A stretch of DNA of 64,000 bases, from the NCBI RefSeq assembly GCF_000317145.1, contig NC_019697.1:3940385-4004384 (forward strand). Reading direction: 5' to 3'. This stretch comes from Chamaesiphon minutus PCC 6605 (GTDB lineage: Bacteria; Cyanobacteriota; Cyanobacteriia; Cyanobacteriales; Chamaesiphonaceae). The notes beneath the pieces are model-generated. The model did not search any database and was not told the origin of the DNA. It was given only the letters and a program-made list of their open reading frames with translations. The first letter of the stretch is position 1; every line of letters begins with the position of its first letter. Below are positions 39,126-46,682 of this stretch, one piece after another. A program made the translations under genes and the position numbers.

Positions 39126-39578
39126 ATGCCGATTTTTGAACAGTCGATTCAGATTAAAGCAAGTGCCACAGCCGTAGATAAATGTATTACAGACTTAGAA
39201 TTGATGCAGCGATGGCTCAATCCCCTACTCAAGTGCGAACCGATGGGAGTATGGGGAACTAGTGTCGGTAGTAAAAGTAGATTTACGATTCAGATTCCAG
39301 TTATTAAACCGACGCTAAAAAATACCGTTCTTGCTAGAGAACCTGGATTAATTGTGTGGGGATTTGATGGCTTTTTTAAAGGTAAAGATCGGTGGGAATG
39401 CCAACCGAACGAGCGCGGTACGCGATTGATTAATAGTTTTGAATTTAACATTCCCAATCGCACAATTGCGTGGGGGTTTGACAAATTTGCGGCTAAATGG
39501 ACAAAAGCAGATATGGAAGCACAGCTACGACGATTGAAATTAGTTGCTGAAGAATTACATCAAAGCTTTGATGATTAA
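39126..39578 (+). CDS. SRPBCC-family (START-like) protein
   Basis: A 150-residue protein with the helix-grip pattern of SRPBCC proteins: an N-terminal beta strand (FEQSIQIKASATAVDKCITD), a helix, then a seven-strand antiparallel sheet (KSRFTIQIPVI, LIVWGFDGFFKG, GTRLINSFEFN) and a long C-terminal helix (DMEAQLRRLKLVAEEL). Such proteins form a hydrophobic pocket and bind lipids, pigments or cyclise polyketides. No catalytic residue or ligand can be proposed. Confidence 0.78.
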   Translation: MPIFEQSIQIKASATAVDKCITDLELMQRWLNPLLKCEPMGVWGTSVGSKSRFTIQIPVIKPTLKNTVLAREPGLIVWGFDGFFKGKDRWECQPNERGTRLINSFEFNIPNRTIAWGFDKFAAKWTKADMEAQLRRLKLVAEELHQSFDD

Positions 39579-39617
39579 AAACTAAATAAATTTTGATTTT
39601 CAAAAGTGATAAAAGTA

Positions 39618-40910
39618 TTATTCTCTAATTCCACCAAGAGATTGCAGAAAATTAAGAGAAGATGCATCCATTTTGCCAAAATGAATTGCCCCAGCGACAT
39701 TCCAAGTTTCTAGAGATTTGACCAGCCATGGTACGCCCTTACACTTAGAAGACTCATAATGGTTGAATAAAATTGACAACCTACTTTCTAACAAAGGTTT
39801 TACCTTTTGACAAATCAAGACAACCTTGAGGAGCAAGCCAGTTGTGAATACAGTTCCTAAATTATTAATCATATCCACAAACACGAAATGTTGCGGCTTG
39901 CTATGACTTTCTATAACTAGATGGTTGAGAACGTGAGTGCAAGTTCTCAGTAAGCCAATTTCATCGAGTGGTTGATAATCGCGATCGGGTGAAATGTTAT
40001 AAATAGCTTTGTACAAGCGATCGTTAAAGCTCCGTCGGCCATAACTGCTATCGACACCAGAAACTATATAATCGTATAAGTCTCCCTTAAATGTTTTAAT
40101 AATCGGCTGCATCTCAAGCTGAGACACAAAACCGCGAGATAAATCTCTATAAGTAGCATCACCTTCAGCTTTTCCGGCAAATTGCCCGAATGCCAAACCT
40201 AATTCCTTGGTAGACAACAAAGTCGGATTGGACACAGCGGGTAAATTATTTGCAGCCTCTCTACCTAATTGAGCCTTGATCCGCGATCGTCTGACTTGAT
40301 AAGTTAGATAGTGAGAAAGATTGGTTTCTTGTTCCTGACGTAAATTGCGTTGGACTCTTTTAATCGTCTCGACATTTTCAAATGTGCGTTCTTCTGAGAC
40401 AAGAGTATGTTCGTATAAGTAAGGGTAGCGCGAAATTAATGTTCCCAATTGTTTTTCGCCGATCGTATCTTTGGCAGAACTCTCGCCATTAAGAACGGCA
40501 TTTAACCGCCTGAGCTTGGGATAGTCATCGCTTTGCAAATATACCTGAAGCAATTGACGCAACCGCCGCACGGTGCGCGAATAAGTCATCCGCACATCAT
40601 GGAGATTGTCGAGCATATTAACCAAACTGGTGATGTTAGGATGCCCAGATGGCTGCATTTGCCAGTGATTGACGAGAATATAGCAACAACGGTTGATAAT
40701 TAAGGGAAAATTTTGTTCGGCAGTTTTTTCAAATGCTAGACTTTCGATCGCCGACCAAATCCGGCTATCTACATAATTAACACCCTCGATAAATAAACTC
40801 CGAAATCTTTCGAGTACGTTAGATGGTGACTCAGTTCTAACTATATATATAAAATGTTCGTAAATAATTTGCTCCAGACCACTACCAACTTTTTTGCCAA
40901 CTGCAAACAT
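39618..40910 (-). CDS. Conserved-looking hypothetical helical protein, 430 residues
   Basis: A soluble, mostly helical protein with no signal peptide and no motif I recognise. It has marked segments FEKTAEQNFPLIINRCCYIL, TYSRTVRRLRQLLQVYLQSD, LSHYLTYQVRRSRIKAQLG and SYGRRSFNDRLYKAIYNISPDRDYQ. The even conservation-like composition and good codon use suggest a real core cyanobacterial protein. It is convergent with the SRPBCC gene, 40 bp away. No function is proposed. Confidence 0.7.
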   Translation of the reverse strand: MFAVGKKVGSGLEQIIYEHFIYIVRTESPSNVLERFRSLFIEGVNYVDSRIWSAIESLAFEKTAEQNFPLIINRCCYILVNHWQMQPSGHPNITSLVNMLDNLHDVRMTYSRTVRRLRQLLQVYLQSDDYPKLRRLNAVLNGESSAKDTIGEKQLGTLISRYPYLYEHTLVSEERTFENVETIKRVQRNLRQEQETNLSHYLTYQVRRSRIKAQLGREAANNLPAVSNPTLLSTKELGLAFGQFAGKAEGDATYRDLSRGFVSQLEMQPIIKTFKGDLYDYIVSGVDSSYGRRSFNDRLYKAIYNISPDRDYQPLDEIGLLRTCTHVLNHLVIESHSKPQHFVFVDMINNLGTVFTTGLLLKVVLICQKVKPLLESRLSILFNHYESSKCKGVPWLVKSLETWNVAGAIHFGKMDASSLNFLQSLGGIRE

Positions 40911-41230
40911 ATTAAATCTCCATAGTTATTTCTAGTGAATAATTACCGCAAGTCACTTCTGGCGATCGGGGCTATGCCAATAACCGCAAGCTGCTTGCAA
41001 GGAGAGTATAGGCTGCAATAATAAACATGGGATTTTAATCGGGGTAAATGGGGGTGTAACTGTAAACTTACCCCCGATTTTACTGATAGATCGACATAGT
41101 GAGTGTGAGATCGATCGCTTCTAACTTACCCACCTTCGTAACCCAATCTGTCATCGCGCCCAAAAATTCCGCTAGATGTCGGTACCGATCGATGATAATT
41201 TAAGCTGAAGAAGAACCAACAGTGCGTGTA
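40911..41230. other. Divergent promoter region
   Basis: A 320-bp space between the minus-strand hypothetical and the plus-strand hydrolase. It contains an imperfect hairpin with AATCGGGGTAA / TTACCCCCGATT arms at about 41037-41083. No gene seen. Confidence 0.4.
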
Positions 41231-42016
41231 ATGGCTCAAGTGCAATCCAACACCGTCCAATTAAACACCGTCCGACTGGGTAATAACGGTCATCCCCTCG
41301 TCATGCTCCACGGTTGGGGACAAAATCTCCAATCTTTGCAACCGATGGGAGAATTACTCGCGACAAAATCCCAAGTACATATTATCGATTTACCTGGGTT
41401 TGGAAAGTCGCCGCCACCGCCCGAAGATTGGGATACCGCGAACTATGCCGATCGAATTTACCAGTATTTAGAAGAAAGCGGCATCGAATCCGCCGATATG
41501 TTGGGACATTCTTTTGGCGGGAGAGTCTCGATTCGGCTCGCACACAAATACCCCCAAAAAGTGCGATCGATTACACTTGTCAATGCTGGTGGATTGCAGC
41601 GTCAGCGCACGCTCCAGCAATCTATGCGCAGTCAGTGGGTGCGGAATATGCGTAATGCTTTCAAAATCTCTCCCCTCTATCGCGACGCACTGCTAACTTG
41701 GCACACGCAGAAGTACGGTTCTCGCGATTATCTCAATGCTGGGGCGATGCGCGGTACCCTCGTTAAAACCGTCAGTGAAGATCTCACGGAACTCGCCAAA
41801 CAAATCTCCGTCCCCGTCTTGCTACTTTGGGGCGAAGCGGATACAGAAACTCCCGTGGAAATGGGACATCGCTACCACAGTCTGTTTGCTAATTCCGAAT
41901 TAATTACAATTCCCAACCGCGATCATTTCATGTTTCAAGCCGAAGGCTCTCATCTTTGCTCTTATTATGTAGAGAAATTTCTGGCTCAGTTATCTAGCAA
42001 AGAGTTGTCAAAATGA
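41231..42016 (+). CDS. Alpha/beta hydrolase
   Basis: A 261-residue alpha/beta-fold hydrolase; ATG at 41231 is preferred, although a GTG three codons upstream is possible. LVMLHGWGQNLQSL supplies the oxyanion HG motif, GHSFGGRVS the nucleophilic Ser, LLLWGEADTETPV the Asp and NRDHFMFQ the His. The triad is complete. The substrate is unknown; esterases and C-C hydrolases share this form. The stop codon overlaps the start of a 26-residue membrane ORF by the ATGA arrangement. Confidence 0.85.
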   Translation: MAQVQSNTVQLNTVRLGNNGHPLVMLHGWGQNLQSLQPMGELLATKSQVHIIDLPGFGKSPPPPEDWDTANYADRIYQYLEESGIESADMLGHSFGGRVSIRLAHKYPQKVRSITLVNAGGLQRQRTLQQSMRSQWVRNMRNAFKISPLYRDALLTWHTQKYGSRDYLNAGAMRGTLVKTVSEDLTELAKQISVPVLLLWGEADTETPVEMGHRYHSLFANSELITIPNRDHFMFQAEGSHLCSYYVEKFLAQLSSKELSK

Positions 42017-42093
42017 TTACGCTCATTCTACTTGTTATCATTCCCATTGGCGCGCTGTTATTGATTGCCTTGCTCAACTCTAAATCTGATTAG
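42013..42093 (+). CDS. Candidate 26-residue single-pass membrane protein
   Basis: A tiny frame with ATG overlapping the hydrolase stop codon (ATGA), a layout that normally means translational coupling. The product is MITLILLVIIPIGALLLIAL followed by LNSKSD: one continuous hydrophobic helix with a short polar C-terminal tail, the design of small thylakoid or plasma-membrane subunits. An AAAGAG stretch about 10 bp upstream could be its ribosome-binding site. It does not match PsbM, PsbT, PsbI, Psb30, PetL, PetN, PetM or PsaM as I know them. Confidence 0.5.
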   Translation: MITLILLVIIPIGALLLIALLNSKSD

Positions 42094-42119
42094 GTAAGCG
42101 TAGTCGCAAATTGTAGAAG

Positions 42120-42336
42120 TAGCAAATTGTAGGGTGGGCACTGCCCACCATCTGAGTTTCAGACAAATAACCGTGGGGTGGGTGGGTTTGAATGAAAGCT
42201 CTAGTCCAAACGGAATCTCTAGCATTGTCTTTTCGCGCTAACCCGTCGGGTTTCCCGACGTGGGCGAAGCCTCTCCCAATGAGTTACGCGCGCCGCAAAC
42301 CCGCCCCTACAGATCCTTGTCACCATCACAACATCA
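42120..42336. repeat. Dispersed palindromes before the MurF-like gene
   Basis: Contains GTGGGCACTGCCCAC (42134-42148), a palindrome of the family seen at 52393-52412 and at the window start, and CGTCGGG-ttt-CCCGACG (42244-42260). An 87-codon frame through it has no coding character. Confidence 0.6.
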
Positions 42337-43974
42337 ATGCTTACCCTCATCTGCCTTACCATTATCTCGGCTGCTACGATCCTGTTCTTCACCCGTCGGG
42401 GATTGAGATACTTGCGTTATTTTCAGCAAGAAGAATACAATGGCACTCGCTTTAAGGCTTGGTTCCTCGAAAAACGCACTTTTGATACTAAAGGCACTCT
42501 CATTGCCCTTATAGCAGCCGCTCTGAGTCTATTTGCGACTGGGGGGGATATGTTTGTTTGCGTGGCAATTTGTGCAGGTGCCGCAGCTACTCTAGTATTC
42601 CTCGGTTTTCAAGAAGAAGATCCGCGCAAGGTGGGCAAGATTAAACTGAATATGACCGATCGCGCGACAGCCATTTACAATCTTGCGCTAGCTTTATACT
42701 CGATCGCAACGCTCCTTATCGTTACAGGTACTTATTTCTTAGGAGCTGGAGATAGTATTTACATCTACTGGTTTATCGCGATCGCGCTCATCCAATCTTC
42801 ACCGATTTGGATTGTAATCGCCAATGCCATGCTCTGGCCGAACGAATATAAAAAACAACAAGCTTTCCGGCAAGAAGCTAAAGACATCCTTGCCGACTAC
42901 CAGCCCTACACGATCGGGATTACTGGCAGTTATGGTAAAACCAGTACTAAAGCCATCTTAGGCAGTATTTTAGAAGCGATTGAGCCGACATTTTGGACGC
43001 CGGGAAGTATCAATACCGAAATGGGCATCACCCGCCAGATTCGCGAACAGCTCAAACCCCAACAGCAAATCGCCATCATCGAAATGGGCGCGTACCAAAT
43101 TGGATCGATCGCCAAATTGTGCCGTTTTACGCCACCCAAAGCCGGATTGGTAACTGCTGTGGGTGTAATGCACCTCGAACGCTTCGGCGGTGCAGAAAAT
43201 ATTTATAAAGCTAAATGCGAACTCGCTCAGGCGATTCCTACCGATGGTTTACTCGTTTGTAATGGCGATAATCCTGGCGCGCGGAAGATGGCTGAGGAAT
43301 ATCCCAAAGCAACTACGCTCCTCTACGGATTAGAACCCGAACTCGGACACCTCGACTGCTGGATGTCAGATATTCAAGCTGGTATGGATGGCACCACCTT
43401 TAATATCCATTGGCAAGGTAAAGAATATCCAGGGTTCACCAAGTTACTAGGCGCGCCGATGCTCTCCAATCTCGTCGGCTCGTTTACGATGGCTTGCGCG
43501 TTGGGTAAAGATCCCGATTATGTCATCGCCGCCATTCACAATCTCGAACCTGCCAATAACCGTCTCAACCTTCGCAAAAATGGCGACGGGTTCATTCTCG
43601 ATGACTCTTACAACTCTAACCCGATCGGGTTTGCCTCAGCTCTAGAAGTGCTCGAAGCCCTCGAAGGCGGACGCAAAATCTTGATGACGCCAGGAATGGT
43701 AGAACTCGGCGAGATTCAAGCTGCTGAGAACCGCCAGGTGGCTCTTAAGGCTGCCTCGATCTGCGATTTGGCACTGGTAATCGGCGATACGAATAAAGAT
43801 GCCCTCAAAGCCGGATTGCTCGAAGGCGGTTTGGCTCCCGATAAGTTGATGGAATTTGCCGATCGCGATCTCGCGCTGGCTTATCTAACTAGTCCCGAAC
43901 ACCGTCAGCCGAAGGATACGATTTTAATCGAGAACGATCTGCCCGATTTGTATGAGGCAATTTCGAGGTTTTAA
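42337..43974 (+). CDS. Membrane-anchored MurF-like Mur ligase
   Basis: A 545-residue protein. The first roughly 175 residues hold about four to five membrane helices (at about 3-20, 48-66, 70-88, 113-133 and 143-162). The rest is a Mur ligase: ATP loop TIGITGSYGKTSTKAILGSI, then EMGAYQIGSIAKLCRFTPP, GVMHLERFGG, and the C-terminal domain ILDDSYNSNPIGFASALEVL with ILMTPGMVELGEIQ. The catalytic part resembles MurF, which adds D-Ala-D-Ala to UDP-MurNAc-tripeptide. True MurF is soluble, so this may be a paralogue acting at the membrane. Fusion is direct in one frame with no sign of assembly error. Confidence 0.82.
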   Translation: MLTLICLTIISAATILFFTRRGLRYLRYFQQEEYNGTRFKAWFLEKRTFDTKGTLIALIAAALSLFATGGDMFVCVAICAGAAATLVFLGFQEEDPRKVGKIKLNMTDRATAIYNLALALYSIATLLIVTGTYFLGAGDSIYIYWFIAIALIQSSPIWIVIANAMLWPNEYKKQQAFRQEAKDILADYQPYTIGITGSYGKTSTKAILGSILEAIEPTFWTPGSINTEMGITRQIREQLKPQQQIAIIEMGAYQIGSIAKLCRFTPPKAGLVTAVGVMHLERFGGAENIYKAKCELAQAIPTDGLLVCNGDNPGARKMAEEYPKATTLLYGLEPELGHLDCWMSDIQAGMDGTTFNIHWQGKEYPGFTKLLGAPMLSNLVGSFTMACALGKDPDYVIAAIHNLEPANNRLNLRKNGDGFILDDSYNSNPIGFASALEVLEALEGGRKILMTPGMVELGEIQAAENRQVALKAASICDLALVIGDTNKDALKAGLLEGGLAPDKLMEFADRDLALAYLTSPEHRQPKDTILIENDLPDLYEAISRF

Positions 43975-44340
43975 CTGCTAATTTTGCTGGTTCAGCTAAA
44001 AAATTACAGATGGATTGGGGTACTTAACTACGACAGAGTTGCTGCGCCTACACCATTGTTTTGCGATGCTTTGCGGCTGTGCGAAGCCGGAGACAATGGC
44101 TGTTTGACGATCGAGACAACAGAGCCAATCACCCCCGATCTCGACAATGCTTAAATTCCGAACCTTTGACAAGTATTTATTTAGAGATGTTAATTGGGTA
44201 AATTCATGGTATTTTATTTGAAAGTAATCAGCAATTTTGCTTAAAAAACTCACTTCACTCTGTCTCTCTAAGCATAAATGCTTAAAAAAGCACGATCGAT
44301 TCACATTGCCTGACACAAAATTCTCCCCCCGATCTTAAAA
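43975..44340. other. Intergenic region, 366 bp
   Basis: Contains repeat-like palindromic sequence around 44050-44090 (CCATTGTTTTGCG ... GGAGACAATGG arms) and the leader of the PEP-CTERM gene. A 106-codon minus-strand frame (43996-44316) is not accepted. Confidence 0.45.
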
Positions 44341-45228
44341 ATGAAATCCCTCAAATCGCTATGCCACAATGCTGGCTTGACCCTCGTGGGTGCATTAACA
44401 TTGGCTGCTGCTTCGGCTGTTAGCCACAGTGAAAAAGCTGCTGCGATCGATCTGAAGTTTGACACTCCAGTCGGAACAGCAAACATCCCTGATATCCTTG
44501 GCCGAGGTCCTGGATTTAGCAGCAATGAAATCCGCTACACTAATGTGGCTCCAGGGGTTGATGCCAAGATTACCGCTACGGTGACTGGAACCAATTACTC
44601 CTTTCTAGGACATTACCCGAATTACTCTGCTAATACTGCCGAACCGAACGATGATGAGGCATTCAGATATCAAATTGCTACTAACCAAACTGGTCAGGGT
44701 CAAATGACCTACAAAATCGACCTCTTTAATAGTGGCGGCACTTTTACAACTGCTTTTCTTGCACCAGAGCTGAACTTTTTAATCTATGACGTAGATGGAG
44801 AAGCTATTCAAAATGAAGCTGTGCGAATCGCCAAAGGTACTGGCTTAGTCAGTTATCAAGTTGGTAGTTCGACTGCTGCATTGATTCCTACCGAAGATGC
44901 GACCAGCTATCTTTTTTCTGGACGGGGTGCAGACCAAGCTGAGAACAATACAAGCGGGGCTGCCATCTTTCGTTTTCAGAATGTGAACTCAGTCACGTTC
45001 CAATTTGAGGCAAATACAACAATACCGTTTGCTACTGCTCCTAATGTCGTGTTTAGTGCGCTCGACGGTGACTTGAGCTACATACCCTCATTCACTGGAA
45101 CTTTCAATGCAGCGGTTGATACCAGTGCTACCGCAATTCCCGAACCCTTTACCATTATTGGCACCCTCATCGGTGGTACCGCAGCATTCCGCATGAGAAA
45201 GAACCTAAAAATTGGCAACAAAGCGTAA
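44341..45228 (+). CDS. PEP-CTERM exported protein
   Basis: A 295-residue secreted protein. The signal peptide is MKSLKSLCHNAGLTLVGALT followed by LAAASA. A beta-rich extracellular body of about 230 residues follows, with no known domain. The last 30 residues are a PEP-CTERM sorting signal: IPEP (266-269), hydrophobic helix FTIIGTLIGGTAAF, then basic RMRKNLK. Such proteins are processed by an exosortase and usually go to the outer envelope or matrix; no exosortase gene is in this window. A terminator follows at 45267. A nearly identical tail survives as a relic at 58804. Confidence 0.88.
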   Translation: MKSLKSLCHNAGLTLVGALTLAAASAVSHSEKAAAIDLKFDTPVGTANIPDILGRGPGFSSNEIRYTNVAPGVDAKITATVTGTNYSFLGHYPNYSANTAEPNDDEAFRYQIATNQTGQGQMTYKIDLFNSGGTFTTAFLAPELNFLIYDVDGEAIQNEAVRIAKGTGLVSYQVGSSTAALIPTEDATSYLFSGRGADQAENNTSGAAIFRFQNVNSVTFQFEANTTIPFATAPNVVFSALDGDLSYIPSFTGTFNAAVDTSATAIPEPFTIIGTLIGGTAAFRMRKNLKIGNKA

Positions 45229-45266
45229 CTTAGGGAATATTGAATCAATTGATATTTTACTCAGAG

Positions 45267-45297
45267 AGACATCGTAATTAATTGCGGTGTCTTTTTT
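45267..45297 (+). terminator. Terminator of the PEP-CTERM gene
   Basis: An 8-bp stem (AGACATCG 45267-45274 with CGGTGTCT 45285-45292, one G-T pair) and six T residues. Confidence 0.75.
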
Positions 45298-45361
45298 GGT
45301 GTTGTTGGATGGTAGAGATTTCAGTAAGATCTAAATACGATCGTTCTATAGCTTACCGATC

Positions 45362-45720
45362 GATTCGATCGGAGTTGGTGGTGCGATGCGGAGATCTACC
45401 CACCCCGCCCTACGGGCACCCCTCCGAGGAGGGGATTTTTTAGAATAGCCCTGTGGGCTAATGTGCATAAAAAAGATTAGTTAGGAATAAGCTACTCCTA
45501 GTCTTCTCATCAAAGAGCATTTGCTCTAGCCATTCCCTTGGGGAATAGCTAATGAAAATCCCCTCCTCGGAGGGGTGCCCGCAGGGCGGGGTGGGTAAAA
45601 ATCCCCTCCTCGGAGGGGTACCCGCAGGGCGGGGTGGGTAAAAATCCCCTCCTCGGAGGGGTGCCCGTAGGGCGGGGTGGGTTAGATCTCCGCATCGCAC
45701 CACCAACTCCCGATCGAATC
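45362..45720. mobile_element. 359-bp MITE-like element with 80-bp inverted arms
   Basis: The left arm (45362-45441) and right arm (45641-45720) are near-perfect inverted copies over about 80 bp, differing by two single-base indels. Each arm has an outer part (GATTCGATCGGAGTTGGTGG and onward) and an inner 43-bp unit that itself contains the palindrome CCCCTCCTCGGAGGGG. Two more direct copies of the 43-bp unit precede the right arm (45555-45640). The centre (45442-45554) holds further small palindromes. No transposase is encoded. Confidence 0.75.
45555..45683. repeat. Three tandem 43-bp palindromic units
   Basis: Units begin at 45555, 45598 and 45641, with exact 43-bp period and only a few substitutions. 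Each reads AAAATCCCCTCC-TCGGAGGGG, then GCCCGCAGGGC and GGGGTGGGTA. An inverted copy is at 45398-45440 and a diverged single copy at 59018-59060. There are no spacers between units, so this is not a CRISPR array. Confidence 0.85.
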
Positions 45721-45735
45721 TTCACACCCCCACAC

Positions 45736-45773
45736 ATGCCCACAGATCGACACTTACCAATTTATCTCGATCG
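45736..45773 (+). pseudogene. Duplicated 5' fragment of the cysteine desulfurase gene
   Basis: The first 38 bp from ATG match the start of the desulfurase gene at 46683 at 36 of 38 positions (MPTDRHLPIYLDR versus MPTDRQLPIYLDR). Resemblance extends about 25 bp upstream of each ATG. After it the frame continues with unrelated residues and stops. It is a relic, not a gene. Confidence 0.75.
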
Positions 45774-45829
45774 CCTATCAATAATGCCATACAATAGATA
45801 TATCACAACAAACCGAGCAGCCAAACATC

Positions 45830-46156
45830 ATGCAAGCTCACCAAAATAGTATCAAAGTCAATATTCTGCTCCAGCAACGAGCAGACGGAAAAACTGTTGC
45901 TTCTGTGTTAGAAGTCCCTGACTGTACCGCTGAAGAAAATAGTCGAGAACAGGCTATTAGTAGTCTGCGAGACAATCTCATTAAGAAACTAGAGACAGTC
46001 GAAGTAGTTTCGCTAGAATTGCCCATGAATCAGCACAGAGAGAAGGATCGGGGATGGTTGAGATCTATAGGAATATTCAAGACAGATCCACAATTTGAAG
46101 AATTTCAACAAGGGATTCAATCTTACAGAGATGAATTGGATAGTTTTAATTCTTAG
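45830..46156 (+). CDS. Probable antitoxin, HicB-like N-terminus
   Basis: A 108-residue protein upstream of a PIN-domain toxin. The N-terminal part (VNILLQQRADGKTVASVLEV followed by PDCTAEENSREQAISSLRDN) has the strand-strand-strand-helix pattern of HicB-like antitoxins. The C-terminal part is charged and could wrap the toxin. It ends 21 bp before the toxin start on the same strand, a typical type II pair. The family call is by pattern and could be wrong in detail. Confidence 0.65.
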   Translation: MQAHQNSIKVNILLQQRADGKTVASVLEVPDCTAEENSREQAISSLRDNLIKKLETVEVVSLELPMNQHREKDRGWLRSIGIFKTDPQFEEFQQGIQSYRDELDSFNS

Positions 46157-46177
46157 TACATCGAGCAGATAACCATT

Positions 46178-46615
46178 GTGAGTATATGGATTTTAGATAC
46201 CGACCATTTATCTCTCTTACACAGAGAAAACTCACAACTTATAGAGCGGTTATCATTGCACCAACAGGATCGAGTAGTCATCACTATTGTTACTGCAGAA
46301 GAGCAATTACGCGGAAGGCTGAGTGTAATTAGCAAAGCATCCGACCCTAAAAGCAAAACATCGCTTTCTTTAGCTTATCAAAATTTGCGGTTGACTATTG
46401 AGAGTTTACAAGAATTTGAGCAAATAGATTTCGATCTTGAAGCAGAATCAATTTATCATCAACTGCGACAGCAAAAAATTAGAATTGGCACACAGGATTT
46501 ACGAATTGCCTCGATTGCCTTAGCAAATCAAGCTACTTTACTAACTCGTAACTATCGAGATTTTTCGCAAGTTCCTAATTTAATCATTGATGATTGGACG
46601 AGAGCGGATCGGTAG
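46178..46615 (+). CDS. VapC-like PIN-domain toxin
   Basis: A 145-residue PIN-domain ribonuclease starting with GTG. The acidic site is seen as Asp7 in ILDTDHLSLL, Glu41/Glu42 in TAEEQLRGRL, Asp107 in GTQDLRIASIAL and Asp128 in TRNYRDFSQ. These positions fit VapC toxins, which cleave tRNA or rRNA loops when freed from their antitoxin. With the gene at 45830 it forms a probable type II module. The pair lies between two copies of the desulfurase 5' end. Confidence 0.88.
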   Translation: MSIWILDTDHLSLLHRENSQLIERLSLHQQDRVVITIVTAEEQLRGRLSVISKASDPKSKTSLSLAYQNLRLTIESLQEFEQIDFDLEAESIYHQLRQQKIRIGTQDLRIASIALANQATLLTRNYRDFSQVPNLIIDDWTRADR

Positions 46616-46682
46616 GGGCGGCTAGATTCACACATCCAACCCCACCAGTCCAGATCGCATCTACATTCTTACACACCACCAC

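Noticed and set aside
42192-42455. 87-codon frame overlapping the MurF-like gene start
   Set aside because: Built on dispersed palindromes and overlaps the well-supported ligase gene in another frame.
43996-44316. 106-codon minus-strand frame before the PEP-CTERM gene
   Set aside because: Runs through repeat-like palindromic sequence and has an unusual Cys/Trp-rich composition typical of chance frames.
45555-45683. Possible CRISPR array
   Set aside because: The 43-bp units are head-to-tail with no spacers, contain internal palindromes and have an inverted copy nearby; no cas genes are present.
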